Part shown: piece by piece, positions 26,955-35,593 of the stretch
Layout: each line of letters begins with the position of its first letter
Position numbering within the stretch: the stretch's first letter is position 1
NCBI GenBank assembly: GCA_017416845.1
Contig: JAFQBA010000017.1
Location: 1-64,000 of the forward strand
Origin: Clostridia bacterium
GTDB taxonomy: Bacteria > Bacillota > Clostridia > UMGS1810
Direction: 5' to 3'
DNA length: 64,000 bases
Made by a program: the position numbers and the translations under genes
The notes under the pieces: model-generated
The model's database searches: none
The model's input: only the letters and a program-made list of their open reading frames with translations
What the model was told of the DNA's origin: nothing

Positions 26955-28229
26955 TTATTTTTCTATCTTTTTAATTCCACCCATATAAGGAACAAGTACA
27001 TCGGGAACGGTTACTGTTCCGTCTTCATTTTGGAAGTTTTCAAGGATTGCTGCAACTGTTCTTCCGATTGCAACACCACTTCCGTTAAGAGTATGAACAA
27101 ATTGAGCTTTATCTTTTGGAGAATTTTTAAACTTTATGTTTGCTCTTCTTGCCTGGAAGTCTTCAAAGTTAGAGCATGAGGAAATTTCAACATAACGGTT
27201 GTAGCTTGGCATCCATACTTCAATATCATATTTTTTAGCTGCTGTAAATCCAAGATCTCCAACACAAATTTTTACTACTCTGTAGGGAAGACCAAGCATC
27301 TGAAGTACCTTTTCGGCATCTCTTGTAAGCTTTTCGAGTTCTTCATAAGATTCCTCCGGTTTTGCAAATTTAACAAGCTCAACTTTGTTAAACTGGTGCT
27401 GACGAATAAGACCTCTTGTATCTTTTCCGGCAGATCCGGCTTCTGCTCTGAAACAAGCTGAATATGCCACGTGCTTGATTGGAAGCTTTGATCCGTCAAG
27501 AATCTCGTCTCTGTACATATTTGTTACAGGAACCTCTGCTGTGGGAATAAGGAAGTAATCTGTACCTACAACTTTAAATGCATCTTCCTCAAATTTCGGA
27601 AGCTGACCTGTTCCTACCATGCTTCTTCTGTGTACCATATATGGTGGAAAGATTTCGGTATAACCACTATCAGTTGTATGTGTGTCAAGATAGAAGTTTA
27701 TTACTGCTCTTTCAAGTCTTGCACCGAGACCTTTGTAAAATGTGAATCTTGTACCGGTAACTTTACCTGCAGTGGGAGCATCCAAAATATCAAGATCCGC
27801 ACCTACATCCCAGTGAGCCTTGGGTTCAAAATCAAATTTTGTGGGTTCAGAAAATTTTCTTATTTCTACATTGTCCTCATCTGTATCACCATCAGGAACT
27901 TCATCATTGGGAATATTGGGTATTGTAAGCATGATTGTATTGATTTTTTCGTCCAATTCTCTTACTTTTTCATCATATTCCTTGATTTCGGCAGAAAGCT
28001 TCTTCATTTCTTCGAAAATAGGAGCAACGTCCTTACCTTCTTTTTTAAGAGCGGGAATCTGCTTACTTACATCATTTTGTTTATTTTTTAATTGTTCAAC
28101 CTCAAAAAGCATTTCTCTTCTTTTTGTATCAAGTTCAAGTAATAAATCAATATCTACTACTTCTTTTCTTCTTGCAAGTGCTTTTTTTACTTTATCTGTT
28201 TCTGTTCTTATGAGTTTTAAATCTAACAT
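26955..28229 (-). CDS. serS: Seryl-tRNA synthetase
   Basis: Charges tRNA-Ser, 424 residues, standard length. An N-terminal coiled-coil arm (about 30-100, many Lys/Glu heptads) that grips the tRNA is followed by the class II core: motif 2 around [28 protein letters not shown] and motif 3 [15 protein letters not shown]. Start ATG with AAAGGA. No T-box or other leader is visible; it lies 31 bases downstream of a small membrane-protein gene and may be co-transcribed with it. Confidence 0.97.
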   Translation of the reverse strand: MLDLKLIRTETDKVKKALARRKEVVDIDLLLELDTKRREMLFEVEQLKNKQNDVSKQIPALKKEGKDVAPIFEEMKKLSAEIKEYDEKVRELDEKINTIMLTIPNIPNDEVPDGDTDEDNVEIRKFSEPTKFDFEPKAHWDVGADLDILDAPTAGKVTGTRFTFYKGLGARLERAVINFYLDTHTTDSGYTEIFPPYMVHRRSMVGTGQLPKFEEDAFKVVGTDYFLIPTAEVPVTNMYRDEILDGSKLPIKHVAYSACFRAEAGSAGKDTRGLIRQHQFNKVELVKFAKPEESYEELEKLTRDAEKVLQMLGLPYRVVKICVGDLGFTAAKKYDIEVWMPSYNRYVEISSCSNFEDFQARRANIKFKNSPKDKAQFVHTLNGSGVAIGRTVAAILENFQNEDGTVTVPDVLVPYMGGIKKIEK

Positions 28230-28260
28230 TTTAAAGATCCTTTCTTTATGTGTATTATTA

Positions 28261-28674
28261 TTAATTTTGTGTTAATCTTTCGTATACATACATTTGACTT
28301 TGTGTCAATGTGCTTGAATCAATCTGATTTATAAATTCTTTACATTTAGTATAGTTTCCATTTTCATGCTCTGCTATAGCCTGAACAAGGAGTGATTCAT
28401 TCAAATCATACACTTTATTTTCAGCAACAAAAGTTTCTTTTTCCTGATTAAGTGCATCGATGTCAGCTTGCTTTTGTGAAAGTTGCTTTTGCAATTCTGC
28501 ATTTTGATTATTTAATTCATAATTCTTTTTGGAAAGTACAGTGATATCTCTCTCCATACTTTTTTCCTGTTCAGTTTCATTGTTACTGCTTAATCCTGCA
28601 AATATTATCAGTATAACTGCAAAGGAAAATAAAATACAGATATACATCCACAGAAATTTTGTGTTTTGCTTCAT
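28261..28674 (-). CDS. Small membrane protein with coiled coil, function unknown
   Basis: A 137-residue protein with one N-terminal transmembrane helix (about 7-26, [19 protein letters not shown]) followed by a predicted coiled coil rich in Asn, Gln, Glu and Lys (about 40-85), and a short C-terminal region ([14 protein letters not shown]) that may be helical-repeat-like. The ATG at 28674 is chosen for AAAGGAG upstream, which also leaves the parS-like site at 28697 outside the gene. It lies between spo0J and serS on the same strand. I do not recognise a family. Confidence 0.7.
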   Translation of the reverse strand: MKQNTKFLWMYICILFSFAVILIIFAGLSSNNETEQEKSMERDITVLSKKNYELNNQNAELQKQLSQKQADIDALNQEKETFVAENKVYDLNESLLVQAIAEHENGNYTKCKEFINQIDSSTLTQSQMYVYERLTQN

Positions 28675-28696
28675 TTTTTTCATCTCCTTTGTGTTT

Positions 28697-28712
28697 TGTT
28701 CCACGTGGAACA
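28697..28712. promoter_or_regulatory. parS-like ParB binding site
   Basis: TGTTCCACGTGGAACA, a perfect 16-base palindrome. It differs from the Bacillus parS consensus (TGTTNCACGTGAAACA) only by A to G at one position. It lies about 90 bases downstream of the spo0J stop codon. Confidence 0.85.
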
Positions 28713-28804
28713 CAGAATTTTGCTAAAATTGAATTTTAAGAGCCGAACACATTTCGATGTAAAATCATATTACGCTGTTTTGATTTGTTCAGCACAGCTC
28801 AATT

Positions 28805-29674
28805 TTAAAGGTCGTTTTTTTCGCAATTTTTGATAATTTTTACTATTCTCTCCAAATCTTTTGCAGAATAATATTCGATTTGAATTTTTCCTTTATTATT
28901 TTTATCAATTATTTTTACTTTTGTTCCGAGAACAGAACTAACACTTTTTTCTACGGTTTCAAAAGCAAGCTTTAAATTCAAATCTGTTTCTTTCTTAATT
29001 TTAACCGGTTTATCAATATTTTTGATTGCAACCTCAAGTTCTCTTACACTAAGACCATCCTTAAAAACAAGATTTGCAAGATTTTCTATTTTATCTTTAT
29101 CTGAGAGAGAAAGTAAAACTTTTGCATGACCTACAGATATTTTACCCTCTTCAATAAACTCAAGTACACTGTCGGGCAAATTGAGGAGTCTTAATGCATT
29201 TGCAACTGAGCTTCTGCTTTTGCTCACCTTTTCACTTACCTGTTCTTGTGTGAGACCATATTCAACCATTAATTTGCGATATCCGAGAGCTTCTTCAATA
29301 GGATTTAAATCCTGTCTTTGAAGATTTTCTATGAGAGCGAGTTCATATACCTTTAACTCTTCAGCTTTTTTTACTATTGCAGGTATTGTTTTTAATCCTG
29401 CAAGTTTTGATGCTCTCCATCTGCGTTCACCGGCTATTATTTTATAATAACCGTTTTCAGATTCATGAACCAAAATAGGGGAGATAACTCCGTTAATTTT
29501 AATAGAATCAGCAAGCTCCGAAAGTTTTTCATCATCAAAGGCTTTTCTTGGTTGACTGCTGTTTGGTTCAATATCAATCAATTTGATTTCTTTTATGGAA
29601 TCCGATTCAATTGAAGAATTTTCATCTGTCAAAAGTGCTCCCAAGCCTTTTCCCAGACCTTTTTTCTTTATCAA
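28805..29674 (-). CDS. spo0J: Chromosome-partitioning protein ParB/Spo0J
   Basis: ParB CTPase clamp, 289 residues, that loads at parS and recruits SMC near the origin. The N-terminus has KKKGLGKGLGALL, which in other systems stimulates the ParA ATPase. The CTP-binding box is GERRWRASKLAG, followed by IENLQRQDLNPIEEA, the HTH VSKSRSSVANALRLL, and the GHAKVLL turn. The start is taken as TTG at 29674 with AGAGGTG six bases upstream; a GTG nine bases earlier is an alternative. It follows soj by about 40 bases. Confidence 0.95.
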   Translation of the reverse strand: MIKKKGLGKGLGALLTDENSSIESDSIKEIKLIDIEPNSSQPRKAFDDEKLSELADSIKINGVISPILVHESENGYYKIIAGERRWRASKLAGLKTIPAIVKKAEELKVYELALIENLQRQDLNPIEEALGYRKLMVEYGLTQEQVSEKVSKSRSSVANALRLLNLPDSVLEFIEEGKISVGHAKVLLSLSDKDKIENLANLVFKDGLSVRELEVAIKNIDKPVKIKKETDLNLKLAFETVEKSVSSVLGTKVKIIDKNNKGKIQIEYYSAKDLERIVKIIKNCEKNDL

Positions 29675-29713
29675 TATATTCACCTCTTTAATTTTGAAAT
29701 ATTACTTAAATTT

Positions 29714-30484
29714 TTATTTCTTTTTATTCTTTTTTATAACTTCTTTAGCCAGCTTTAAATAACACTGAGCCCCTTTTGAGGATTTATCATAATAATTTAT
29801 GGGTTGTCCATAGCTTGGAGCTTCACTAAGTCTTACATTACGGGGAATTACTGTTTTATACAGTTTATCATTATAGTACTTTTTAACCTCTTCCGCAACA
29901 AGCATTGAAAGATTAGTTCTTACATCATACATTGTAAGAAGAACACCCTCAATTTCAATATCAGGATTTAACTGTTTTTTTACGGTTCTTATTGTTGCAG
30001 TAAGCTGACTGAGACCTTCCAAGGCATAATATTCACTTTGAATAGGCATTATTATACTGTCTGAAGCAACAAAAGCATTGAGCGTAAGAAGTCCGAGTGA
30101 CGGAGGACAGTCAATAATTATAAAATCATAATTATTTTTTACTGTTTCAAGAGCATTTTTCATGAGAAATTCTCTTTTTTCAATATCAACCATTTCGACT
30201 TCGGCTCCGGCAACATCTATTGCAGAGGGACATACCCAAAGATTTTCAAAATCTGTTTTTAAAATTGTATCGGACATTGGTATATTATTTATTAAAACAT
30301 CATATACACTGTATTTAACTTCTTCTTTATCAACGCCGACACCACTTGTTGCGTTTCCCTGAGGATCCATATCCAGAAGCAAAACTTTCTTCTTTGATGA
30401 ACCCAGGCAAGATGCCAGATTTACAGCAGTTGTTGTTTTGCCTACGCCGCCTTTTTGATTGGCTATTGATATACACTTACCCAT
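29714..30484 (-). CDS. soj: Chromosome-partitioning ATPase ParA/Soj
   Basis: ParA-type ATPase of 256 residues. The deviant Walker A (KGGVGKTTT) lies near residue 12, with LLLDMDPQGNATSG and FIIIDCPPSLGLLTLNA following, as in Soj. It partners with Spo0J in origin segregation and control of initiation. The ATG at 30484 has AAAGGAG upstream. Its promoter at 30552 abuts a parS-like palindrome, suggesting autoregulation by Spo0J. Confidence 0.95.
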   Translation of the reverse strand: MGKCISIANQKGGVGKTTTAVNLASCLGSSKKKVLLLDMDPQGNATSGVGVDKEEVKYSVYDVLINNIPMSDTILKTDFENLWVCPSAIDVAGAEVEMVDIEKREFLMKNALETVKNNYDFIIIDCPPSLGLLTLNAFVASDSIIMPIQSEYYALEGLSQLTATIRTVKKQLNPDIEIEGVLLTMYDVRTNLSMLVAEEVKKYYNDKLYKTVIPRNVRLSEAPSYGQPINYYDKSSKGAQCYLKLAKEVIKKNKKK

Positions 30485-30551
30485 ATAACATTCTCCTTTC
30501 ACATGTTATATATATAGAAGAAAAATTTCTCCGTTATCCTGTACGAATTTT

Positions 30552-30592
30552 ATTATACCACAAAAATGTTCCACATGGAACATTTTTGTGGT
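30552..30592 (-). promoter_or_regulatory. soj promoter overlapped by a long parS-like palindrome
   Basis: The minus-strand -10 TATAAT (30552-30557) directly abuts a 36-base palindrome (30557-30592) that is symmetric except at the central two bases. Its core TGTTCCACATGGAACA (30567-30582) matches the parS-like site at 28697 in 15 of 16 positions. The -35 region falls within the palindrome and is weak (TTCCAT). The next 300 bases to the ABC exporter are AT-rich and hold only that operon's promoter. Confidence 0.75.
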
Positions 30593-30844
30593 GAAAAATT
30601 TAACAAAAAAATTTTATATTTTAATGCAAAAGGTACAACAATTAATAAAATTATCATTACCGATATTTTTTAACAGATATAATTAATATATTCTTCAAAA
30701 ATATTACTATAAACAAGCATTTTTATGATAAATATTTAATGATTATTTGTAATTTTTATTTTTTGTGCAGTTTTACTAATTTTAGTGTTCATTTTTTGTA
30801 TATATTATTTTTAAAAAGGGGTTTAATTTATTTTGTAATGGTGC

Positions 30845-30850
30845 TATAAT
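30845..30850 (+). promoter_or_regulatory. Probable -10 box of the ABC exporter operon
   Basis: TATAAT preceded by TGC (extended -10), about 54 bases before the first exporter start codon. The -35 region (TTTAAT) is weak. Confidence 0.5.
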
Positions 30851-30903
30851 ACTACAAAATAAATGATTCACTTAACCAAAAAAATAATATGTGGGGTGTT
30901 TTT

Positions 30904-32697
30904 ATGAACGCTTTAAAATGGTTATGGGGATATGTAAAAAAATATAAAATAAGCATGTTTTCGGTACTCATTGTGACGGCATTATTTATAGTGACGGCAT
31001 TTGTGATACCTATTGTCACTGGAGAAATTGTTGGATACATAACAAATGAAAATCCCAACAAAAATCAAAGTGACTTATTTTTTTACATAGGCTTAATGTT
31101 AGGCGGAGTAATTTTCAAAGAAATTCTGGTCTACACGAGAGCAATGCTTTTGGAAAACATGTCCCAAAACACCATAAAAAACATTCGAACGAATTTGTAT
31201 GGTAAACTTCAGTCCCTCGATTGCTCATATTTTGATAAAACCCGAAAGGGTGATATCATGAGCAGACTAACAATGGATGCAGATACGGTGAGAATTGTTA
31301 TTGCATCTACAATACCAAATCTCATTGACTCACTGTTTTTCATTTGCGTAGGATTTGTGGTAATGTTTGGAACAAATGCACTTTTAACATTATTACTTTT
31401 GTCTATGGCACCTTTTATTGCTGTATTGGCATATTTTCTTTCAAAATATGTTAAAAGAACCTTTGTTGACATAAGAGAAAGCAATGCCGAATTAAATACC
31501 GTTGTTGCCGAAAATATTTCGGGTAACAGAGTTGTAAAGGCATATGCAAGAGAAGAATTTGAAATTGAAAAATTTGAAAAGAAAAATAAAAAATATTCAA
31601 ATGCTCACATGAGTTATGTTTACACATGGGCAAAATATGCACCTCCAATGATATTTTTTGTTCACATGACAAATTTCATTTTTATTTTTGTCGGCGGCAT
31701 ACTTGTTATCAATCAAAAAATAAGCATTGCAGATTTTACTGTGTTTAATGGTTGTCTTTGGTGCATAACTTCTCCAATGATGGCTGTAGGTGATTTTATC
31801 AATCAGTTCCAGCAGTTTAATGCAAGCTCACTTAAAATAAGACATCTTGAAGAAGAAGAGCCTTTGGTTAAAAATAATAATGTTCAAAAAAGAGACACAG
31901 GTCTCACAGGAAAAATTCAGTTTAAAAATGTTACTTTTGCATATGAAGGAGACAGAGTTTTAAAAAATATCAACTTCAGTGCAAATCCCGGTGATACAAT
32001 AGCAATCATCGGTCCAACAGGTTCGGGAAAATCAAGTCTCATTAATCTTCTTGCAAGATTTTATGACCCAACCTACGGAACAATTTATCTTGATGATGTA
32101 AATCTCAAAAACATTGACCTGAAAACTGTTCATCAAAATATTGCAAGTGCAATGCAGGATGTATTTTTGTTTTCGGACACAATTAAAAATAACATTGCCT
32201 ACGGTGCACCAAATGCAACCTATGAAGATGTTATAAGAGTTGCAAAACTTGCAGACGCTCATGATTTCATATCCAAACTTGAAGACGGATATGATACTAT
32301 GGTAGGAGAGAGAGGCGTTGGACTTTCCGGCGGACAGAGACAACGTATCTCTCTTGCAAGAGCACTTCTTAAAAATCCTTCAATTCTTGTGCTTGATGAT
32401 ACCACATCTGCACTTGATATGGAAACAGAATTTTCAATTCAGGAAAATTTAAAACTTGCTAAACAGACCAAAATCATAATTGCTCACAGAATTTCATCGG
32501 TTAAAAATGCAGATTTAATTCTTGTTTTAAATCAGGGCAACCTTGTTGAATGGGGAACACATGACGAGCTAATGGCACTTGATGGCTACTATAAAGGTGT
32601 GTTTGAACATCAGTTTGGTGACTTTACCAAAGCTCCGAAATATCACATTCAACATCCCGCTTTTGTGGACCTCACTAATGCAGGAGGTGAAAAATAA
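30904..32697 (+). CDS. Heterodimeric ABC exporter subunit, degenerate site
   Basis: Half of an ABC exporter, 597 residues: six-helix membrane domain (about 1-310) fused to an ATPase domain. Walker A is GPTGSGKSS, the signature is LSGGQRQRISLARAL, but Walker B ends DDTTSALD, with Asp in place of the catalytic Glu. That pattern is usual for the weaker site of heterodimeric exporters such as TM287/288. Start ATG after GGGGTG. Its stop overlaps the next gene (TAATG), so the two subunits are translationally coupled. Substrate (drug, lipid or peptide) unknown. Confidence 0.93.
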   Translation: MNALKWLWGYVKKYKISMFSVLIVTALFIVTAFVIPIVTGEIVGYITNENPNKNQSDLFFYIGLMLGGVIFKEILVYTRAMLLENMSQNTIKNIRTNLYGKLQSLDCSYFDKTRKGDIMSRLTMDADTVRIVIASTIPNLIDSLFFICVGFVVMFGTNALLTLLLLSMAPFIAVLAYFLSKYVKRTFVDIRESNAELNTVVAENISGNRVVKAYAREEFEIEKFEKKNKKYSNAHMSYVYTWAKYAPPMIFFVHMTNFIFIFVGGILVINQKISIADFTVFNGCLWCITSPMMAVGDFINQFQQFNASSLKIRHLEEEEPLVKNNNVQKRDTGLTGKIQFKNVTFAYEGDRVLKNINFSANPGDTIAIIGPTGSGKSSLINLLARFYDPTYGTIYLDDVNLKNIDLKTVHQNIASAMQDVFLFSDTIKNNIAYGAPNATYEDVIRVAKLADAHDFISKLEDGYDTMVGERGVGLSGGQRQRISLARALLKNPSILVLDDTTSALDMETEFSIQENLKLAKQTKIIIAHRISSVKNADLILVLNQGNLVEWGTHDELMALDGYYKGVFEHQFGDFTKAPKYHIQHPAFVDLTNAGGEK

Positions 32698-34484
32698 TGG
32701 CAGTTAACAGATATGACAAAGATGAAGAATTAAATGTAAAAGTTGATTTTTCATATTTTGGTATGCTCAAAAAATATATAAAACCTCACATTAAATCAAT
32801 TGTTATTTGTGTTATAACAATGCTTGTAATCGCTTTTTTAGGTTTGTTACCACCATATTTTTTGAGTATTGTAATTGATAAATGTTTACCTAATAAAGAT
32901 TATAATTTAATAATCATATTAGGGGTAGTATTGCTTGTATCAAATCTTATCATTTGGTTGTTTCAGAGAATCAAAGCAATTGTTTCTCACAAAATGGCAA
33001 TGAACATAATTCAAAATGTTCGTTCTGATTTGTTTAAACACATTCAAAAATTGCCATTTTCTTTCTTTGATTCAAGACCGCACGGTAAAATTCTTGTAAG
33101 AGTTGTAAACTATGTAAACGCAATATCAAACCTTTTATCAAACGGTTTGTTTAACATGATAACAAACATTTTTACTATGTTTGTTATTGTCGGATTTATG
33201 TTTGCAATGGATGCAAAATTCACTCTTGTTTGTCTTTGCGGAATACCGATTTTTGCATGTATACTTCTTTTTATTAAAAAGAGACACCGAAAAGCATGGC
33301 AAAAATACAGTGCAAAACAAAGTAATCTCAATGCATACATTCAGGAAAGTATATCGGGAATGAAAATAACACAGTCTTTTGCCAGAGAAGAAGAAAATGC
33401 AAAAATTTTCGACGGCTTGTGCGGTGAATCAAAAAAACATTTCATGAAATCCCAATATATAGGTGTTGCAACTGCAAGAATTGTTAATATAATTTCTGTT
33501 GCTACATTATGTCTGGTTTATTATTATGGTGTTGGAAGAGTAGACAGCGGAGCAATTCAGGTTGGTATGCTCATAGCTTTTGCATCTTATGTTTCAAGAT
33601 TTTGGGATCCAATCATTCAGCTCACAAATTTCTATAATGAAATTGTAAATGTAGGAGCATACATTGAAAGAATATTCCAAATGCTTGATGAACCACTTGT
33701 TATTGAAAATCTTGAAGATGCAAAAGATCTTCCAAAGATTCAGGGAAATGTTAAATTTGATGATGTTACCTTCTCTTATGAAGAAAATTCACCTATTATT
33801 CTTAAAAATGTAAGTTTTGATGTTAAAGCAGGTGAAAGTATTGCACTTGTCGGACCAACCGGTGCCGGAAAATCCACAGTAATTAATATTTTGGCAAGAT
33901 TCTATGATATTCAGGGTGGAAAAGTAACAATTGACGGTAATGATATCAGACATGCTACACTTTCATCACTCAGAAGTCAAATGGGTATCATGCTTCAGGA
34001 CAGTTTTCTGTTTTCCGGAACAATTATGGATAACATCCGTTATTCAAAACTTGATGCAACCGATGAAGAAATTATTGAAGCATCAAAAGCTGTGTGTGCC
34101 CATGATTTTATAATGAGTTTTCCGGACGGATATAACACTGAAGTAACAGAGGGCGGTTCTTCACTTTCGGCAGGTCAAAAACAACTTATTGCTTTTGCAA
34201 GAACTCTGATAGCAGACCCTGCAATTTTAATTCTTGATGAAGCAACCTCAAGCATTGACACCGAAACAGAAATGGCACTTCAAAAAGGTTTGGAAAGACT
34301 GCTGCAGGGAAGAACTTCATTCATCATTGCTCACCGTCTTTCCACAATTAAAAACAGTTCACGCATAATGTATATTGCAAATCAGCAAATTGCCGAAAGC
34401 GGCACTCATGAAGAACTTCTTCAAAAACAAGGAAAATATTATGAACTCTATCAGGCACAGTATAAATTCCTTGAAAAAATGTAA
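32697..34484 (+). CDS. Heterodimeric ABC exporter subunit, catalytic site
   Basis: Partner subunit, 595 residues, same membrane-plus-ATPase architecture. Walker A is GPTGAGKST, Walker B is ILDEATSSID with the catalytic Glu, the signature is the variant LSAGQKQLIAFARTL, and the H-loop is IIAHRLS. The ATPase site is thus complete where its partner is degenerate. A strong terminator follows. No regulator or precursor-peptide gene flanks the pair. Confidence 0.93.
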   Translation: MAVNRYDKDEELNVKVDFSYFGMLKKYIKPHIKSIVICVITMLVIAFLGLLPPYFLSIVIDKCLPNKDYNLIIILGVVLLVSNLIIWLFQRIKAIVSHKMAMNIIQNVRSDLFKHIQKLPFSFFDSRPHGKILVRVVNYVNAISNLLSNGLFNMITNIFTMFVIVGFMFAMDAKFTLVCLCGIPIFACILLFIKKRHRKAWQKYSAKQSNLNAYIQESISGMKITQSFAREEENAKIFDGLCGESKKHFMKSQYIGVATARIVNIISVATLCLVYYYGVGRVDSGAIQVGMLIAFASYVSRFWDPIIQLTNFYNEIVNVGAYIERIFQMLDEPLVIENLEDAKDLPKIQGNVKFDDVTFSYEENSPIILKNVSFDVKAGESIALVGPTGAGKSTVINILARFYDIQGGKVTIDGNDIRHATLSSLRSQMGIMLQDSFLFSGTIMDNIRYSKLDATDEEIIEASKAVCAHDFIMSFPDGYNTEVTEGGSSLSAGQKQLIAFARTLIADPAILILDEATSSIDTETEMALQKGLERLLQGRTSFIIAHRLSTIKNSSRIMYIANQQIAESGTHEELLQKQGKYYELYQAQYKFLEKM

Positions 34485-34502
34485 TTTAATAGTTTTTATA
34501 AA

Positions 34503-34536
34503 AATAACTGTCTCGAAAATGAGACAGTTATTTTTT
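34503..34536. terminator. Terminator of the ABC exporter operon
   Basis: AATAACTGTCTC and its complement around a six-base loop, followed by TTTTTT on the plus strand. The A-run on the left lets it also serve the convergent minus-strand SLOG-like gene, whose stop codon lies at its edge. Confidence 0.9.
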
Positions 34537-34990
34537 ATTCTTTAAACATATGATAAAAATGTTTATTCAAATTTGTATATTTAATATTTTTCTTTTTTAT
34601 GTAATTATAAATCTTATATGATACACAGATTACATTTGAGACAAAACAAATCACATAATCAGAATTGTCTGTAATATTTTTCATTACCTTAAGTCTTCTT
34701 CTGTTTATTTCATCATTTTCTAATAATAAAACATTATAATTATCATAATCTCTGTATTTTAATCTTTCATTATCCACATGATCTGTAATAATAATGATTT
34801 TAATATTCGGATATTTTGTATTTTTTAATTTATCTATAATACAATAAGCAATAAAGTCAAAGTCGCTGAACATATTAAAATAAAAGTTTTCATCACCGTT
34901 AACAATTACTTTTTCTATTTCTTCCTTCAAATAATCATAAATTATACTTTCATCATAAATGTGAAAATGACCGCAAAATGATATATTCAT
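34535..34990 (-). CDS. SLOG/DUF1273-like protein behind the RNA array
   Basis: Rossmann-like protein of 151 residues resembling the small SLOG-superfamily proteins common in gut Firmicutes: opening MNISFCGHFHIYDE (strand plus the GH motif), a central FYFNMFSDFDFIAYCIIDKL helix, IKIIIITDHV, and the late RRLKVMKNITDNSDYVICFV segment. These are thought to bind nucleotides or related ligands; function is unknown. Start ATG after GGGGAG. That ribosome site begins only three bases beyond the U-run of the last RNA terminator, so expression probably depends on terminator read-through. Codons are very AT-rich and Ile/Asn/Tyr-rich. Confidence 0.72.
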   Translation of the reverse strand: MNISFCGHFHIYDESIIYDYLKEEIEKVIVNGDENFYFNMFSDFDFIAYCIIDKLKNTKYPNIKIIIITDHVDNERLKYRDYDNYNVLLLENDEINRRRLKVMKNITDNSDYVICFVSNVICVSYKIYNYIKKKNIKYTNLNKHFYHMFKE

Positions 34991-35005
34991 AATAATCTCC
35001 CCAAT

Positions 35006-35034
35006 AAAAAAAGTGCGCAACCGAAGCTACGCAC
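35006..35034 (-). terminator. Terminator of RNA copy 1
   Basis: Stem GTGCGTAGC with GTTGCGCAC, loop TTCG, then seven Ts on the minus strand. Confidence 0.9.
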
Positions 35035-35164
35035 TAAAAATACAAGACTCCGATTGTGTTTGCGACCCAATCATATTTTTCTACAATAATAGGAAATAGA
35101 GCTTGTATTTTTAACAAATACAAACCTATTATTGTAAAAAAATAAATATTTATAATGGGTCGCA
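35006..35164 (-). ncRNA. Structured small RNA, copy 1 of 3
   Basis: About 159 nt. Closing stem: 35061-35069 pairs with 35156-35164 (TGCGACCCA). Upper stem: 35082-35093 with 35125-35136, twelve perfect pairs. The apical loop segment 35099-35112 can pair with 35036-35050, just 5' of the terminator, forming a pseudoknot (core AAAAATACAAG with CTTGTATTTTT). The terminator hairpin (35013-35034) has a nine-pair stem capped by a C(UUCG)G tetraloop and seven Us. Promoter at 35170-35198. No open reading frame of note. The RNA end is three bases from the SLOG-like gene's ribosome site. Confidence 0.8.
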
Positions 35165-35169
35165 TTAAT

Positions 35170-35198
35170 ATTATAACACTAAAAATAAATAAAATCAA
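35170..35198 (-). promoter_or_regulatory. Promoter of RNA copy 1
   Basis: Minus-strand TTGATT (35193-35198), exactly 17 bases, TATAAT (35170-35175) with TG one base upstream (extended -10). Predicted start at about 35163-35164, the first base of the closing stem. Confidence 0.85.
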
Positions 35199-35219
35199 TT
35201 ATTATTTATTTAGATGTAT

Positions 35220-35248
35220 AAAAAAAGTGCGCAACCGAAGCTACGCAC
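35220..35248 (-). terminator. Terminator of RNA copy 2
   Basis: Same GTGCGTAGC-TTCG-GTTGCGCAC hairpin as copy 1, followed by seven Ts on the minus strand. Confidence 0.9.
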
Positions 35249-35378
35249 TAAAAATGCAAAGCTCCAAGTAAATTTCTGCGACAAAATTTATCTTTTCTGA
35301 ATATGAAGAGACAGAGCCTGCATTTTTTACAATATACAGTCTCTCCATTTTCAGAAATCATATTTAAATTTTGTCGCA
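35220..35378 (-). ncRNA. Structured small RNA, copy 2 of 3
   Basis: About 159 nt, same architecture, different sequence in the stems. Closing stem: 35277-35290 with 35365-35378, fourteen perfect pairs. Upper stem: 35294-35300 with 35351-35357 and 35308-35312 with 35339-35343. Pseudoknot: loop GAGC and TGCATTTTT (35314-35327) with AAAAATGCA and GCTC (35250-35264). The terminator hairpin is identical to copy 1. The stems keep pairing although their bases differ from copy 1, which is direct evidence for selection on RNA structure. Confidence 0.82.
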
Positions 35379-35383
35379 TCATT

Positions 35384-35412
35384 ATTATAACATTAAAAAT
35401 AAATAAAATCAA
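35384..35412 (-). promoter_or_regulatory. Promoter of RNA copy 2
   Basis: Minus-strand TTGATT (35407-35412), 17 bases, TATAAT (35384-35389), extended -10 TG. Start predicted near 35378, at the closing stem. Confidence 0.85.
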
Positions 35413-35433
35413 TTATTATTTATATTAATGTAT

Positions 35434-35463
35434 AAAAAAAAGTGCGCAGATAAGTCTACGCAC
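35434..35463 (-). terminator. Terminator of RNA copy 3
   Basis: Nine-pair stem (GTGCGTAGA with TCTGCGCAC) and eight Ts on the minus strand; covaries with the terminators of the other two copies. Confidence 0.9.
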
Positions 35464-35588
35464 TAAAAATGCAAAACTCATCTGACGCGACTCAGATCTT
35501 TATATTTTTCAAAATAAAGGGAAATAGAGCTTGCATTTTTAACAAATACAATCCCTTAATTTTGAAAAAATATTCATGCTGAGTCGCA
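35434..35588 (-). ncRNA. Structured small RNA, copy 3 of 3
   Basis: About 155 nt. Closing stem: 35487-35495 with 35579-35587. Upper stem: 35505-35515 with 35559-35569 and 35517-35521 with 35553-35557. Pseudoknot: loop GAG and TTGCATTTTT (35527-35540) with AAAAATGCAA and CTC (35465-35479). The terminator stem is GTGCGTAGA with TCTGCGCAC and loop CTTA, so the loop-proximal pairs have changed on both strands relative to copies 1 and 2. Farthest of the three from the SLOG-like gene; flanked upstream by a MITE-like element. Confidence 0.8.
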
Positions 35589-35593
35589 ATATT

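Noticed and set aside
30600-30890. Coding or RNA gene in the AT-rich gap before the ABC exporter
   Set aside because: No open frame with a ribosome site and no stable stem beyond the parS-like palindrome; only a promoter-like -10 near 30845.
35006-35378. 6S RNA
   Set aside because: The size and a long rod are similar, but there is no central open bubble mimicking a promoter, and each unit has a separate terminator hairpin plus pseudoknot.
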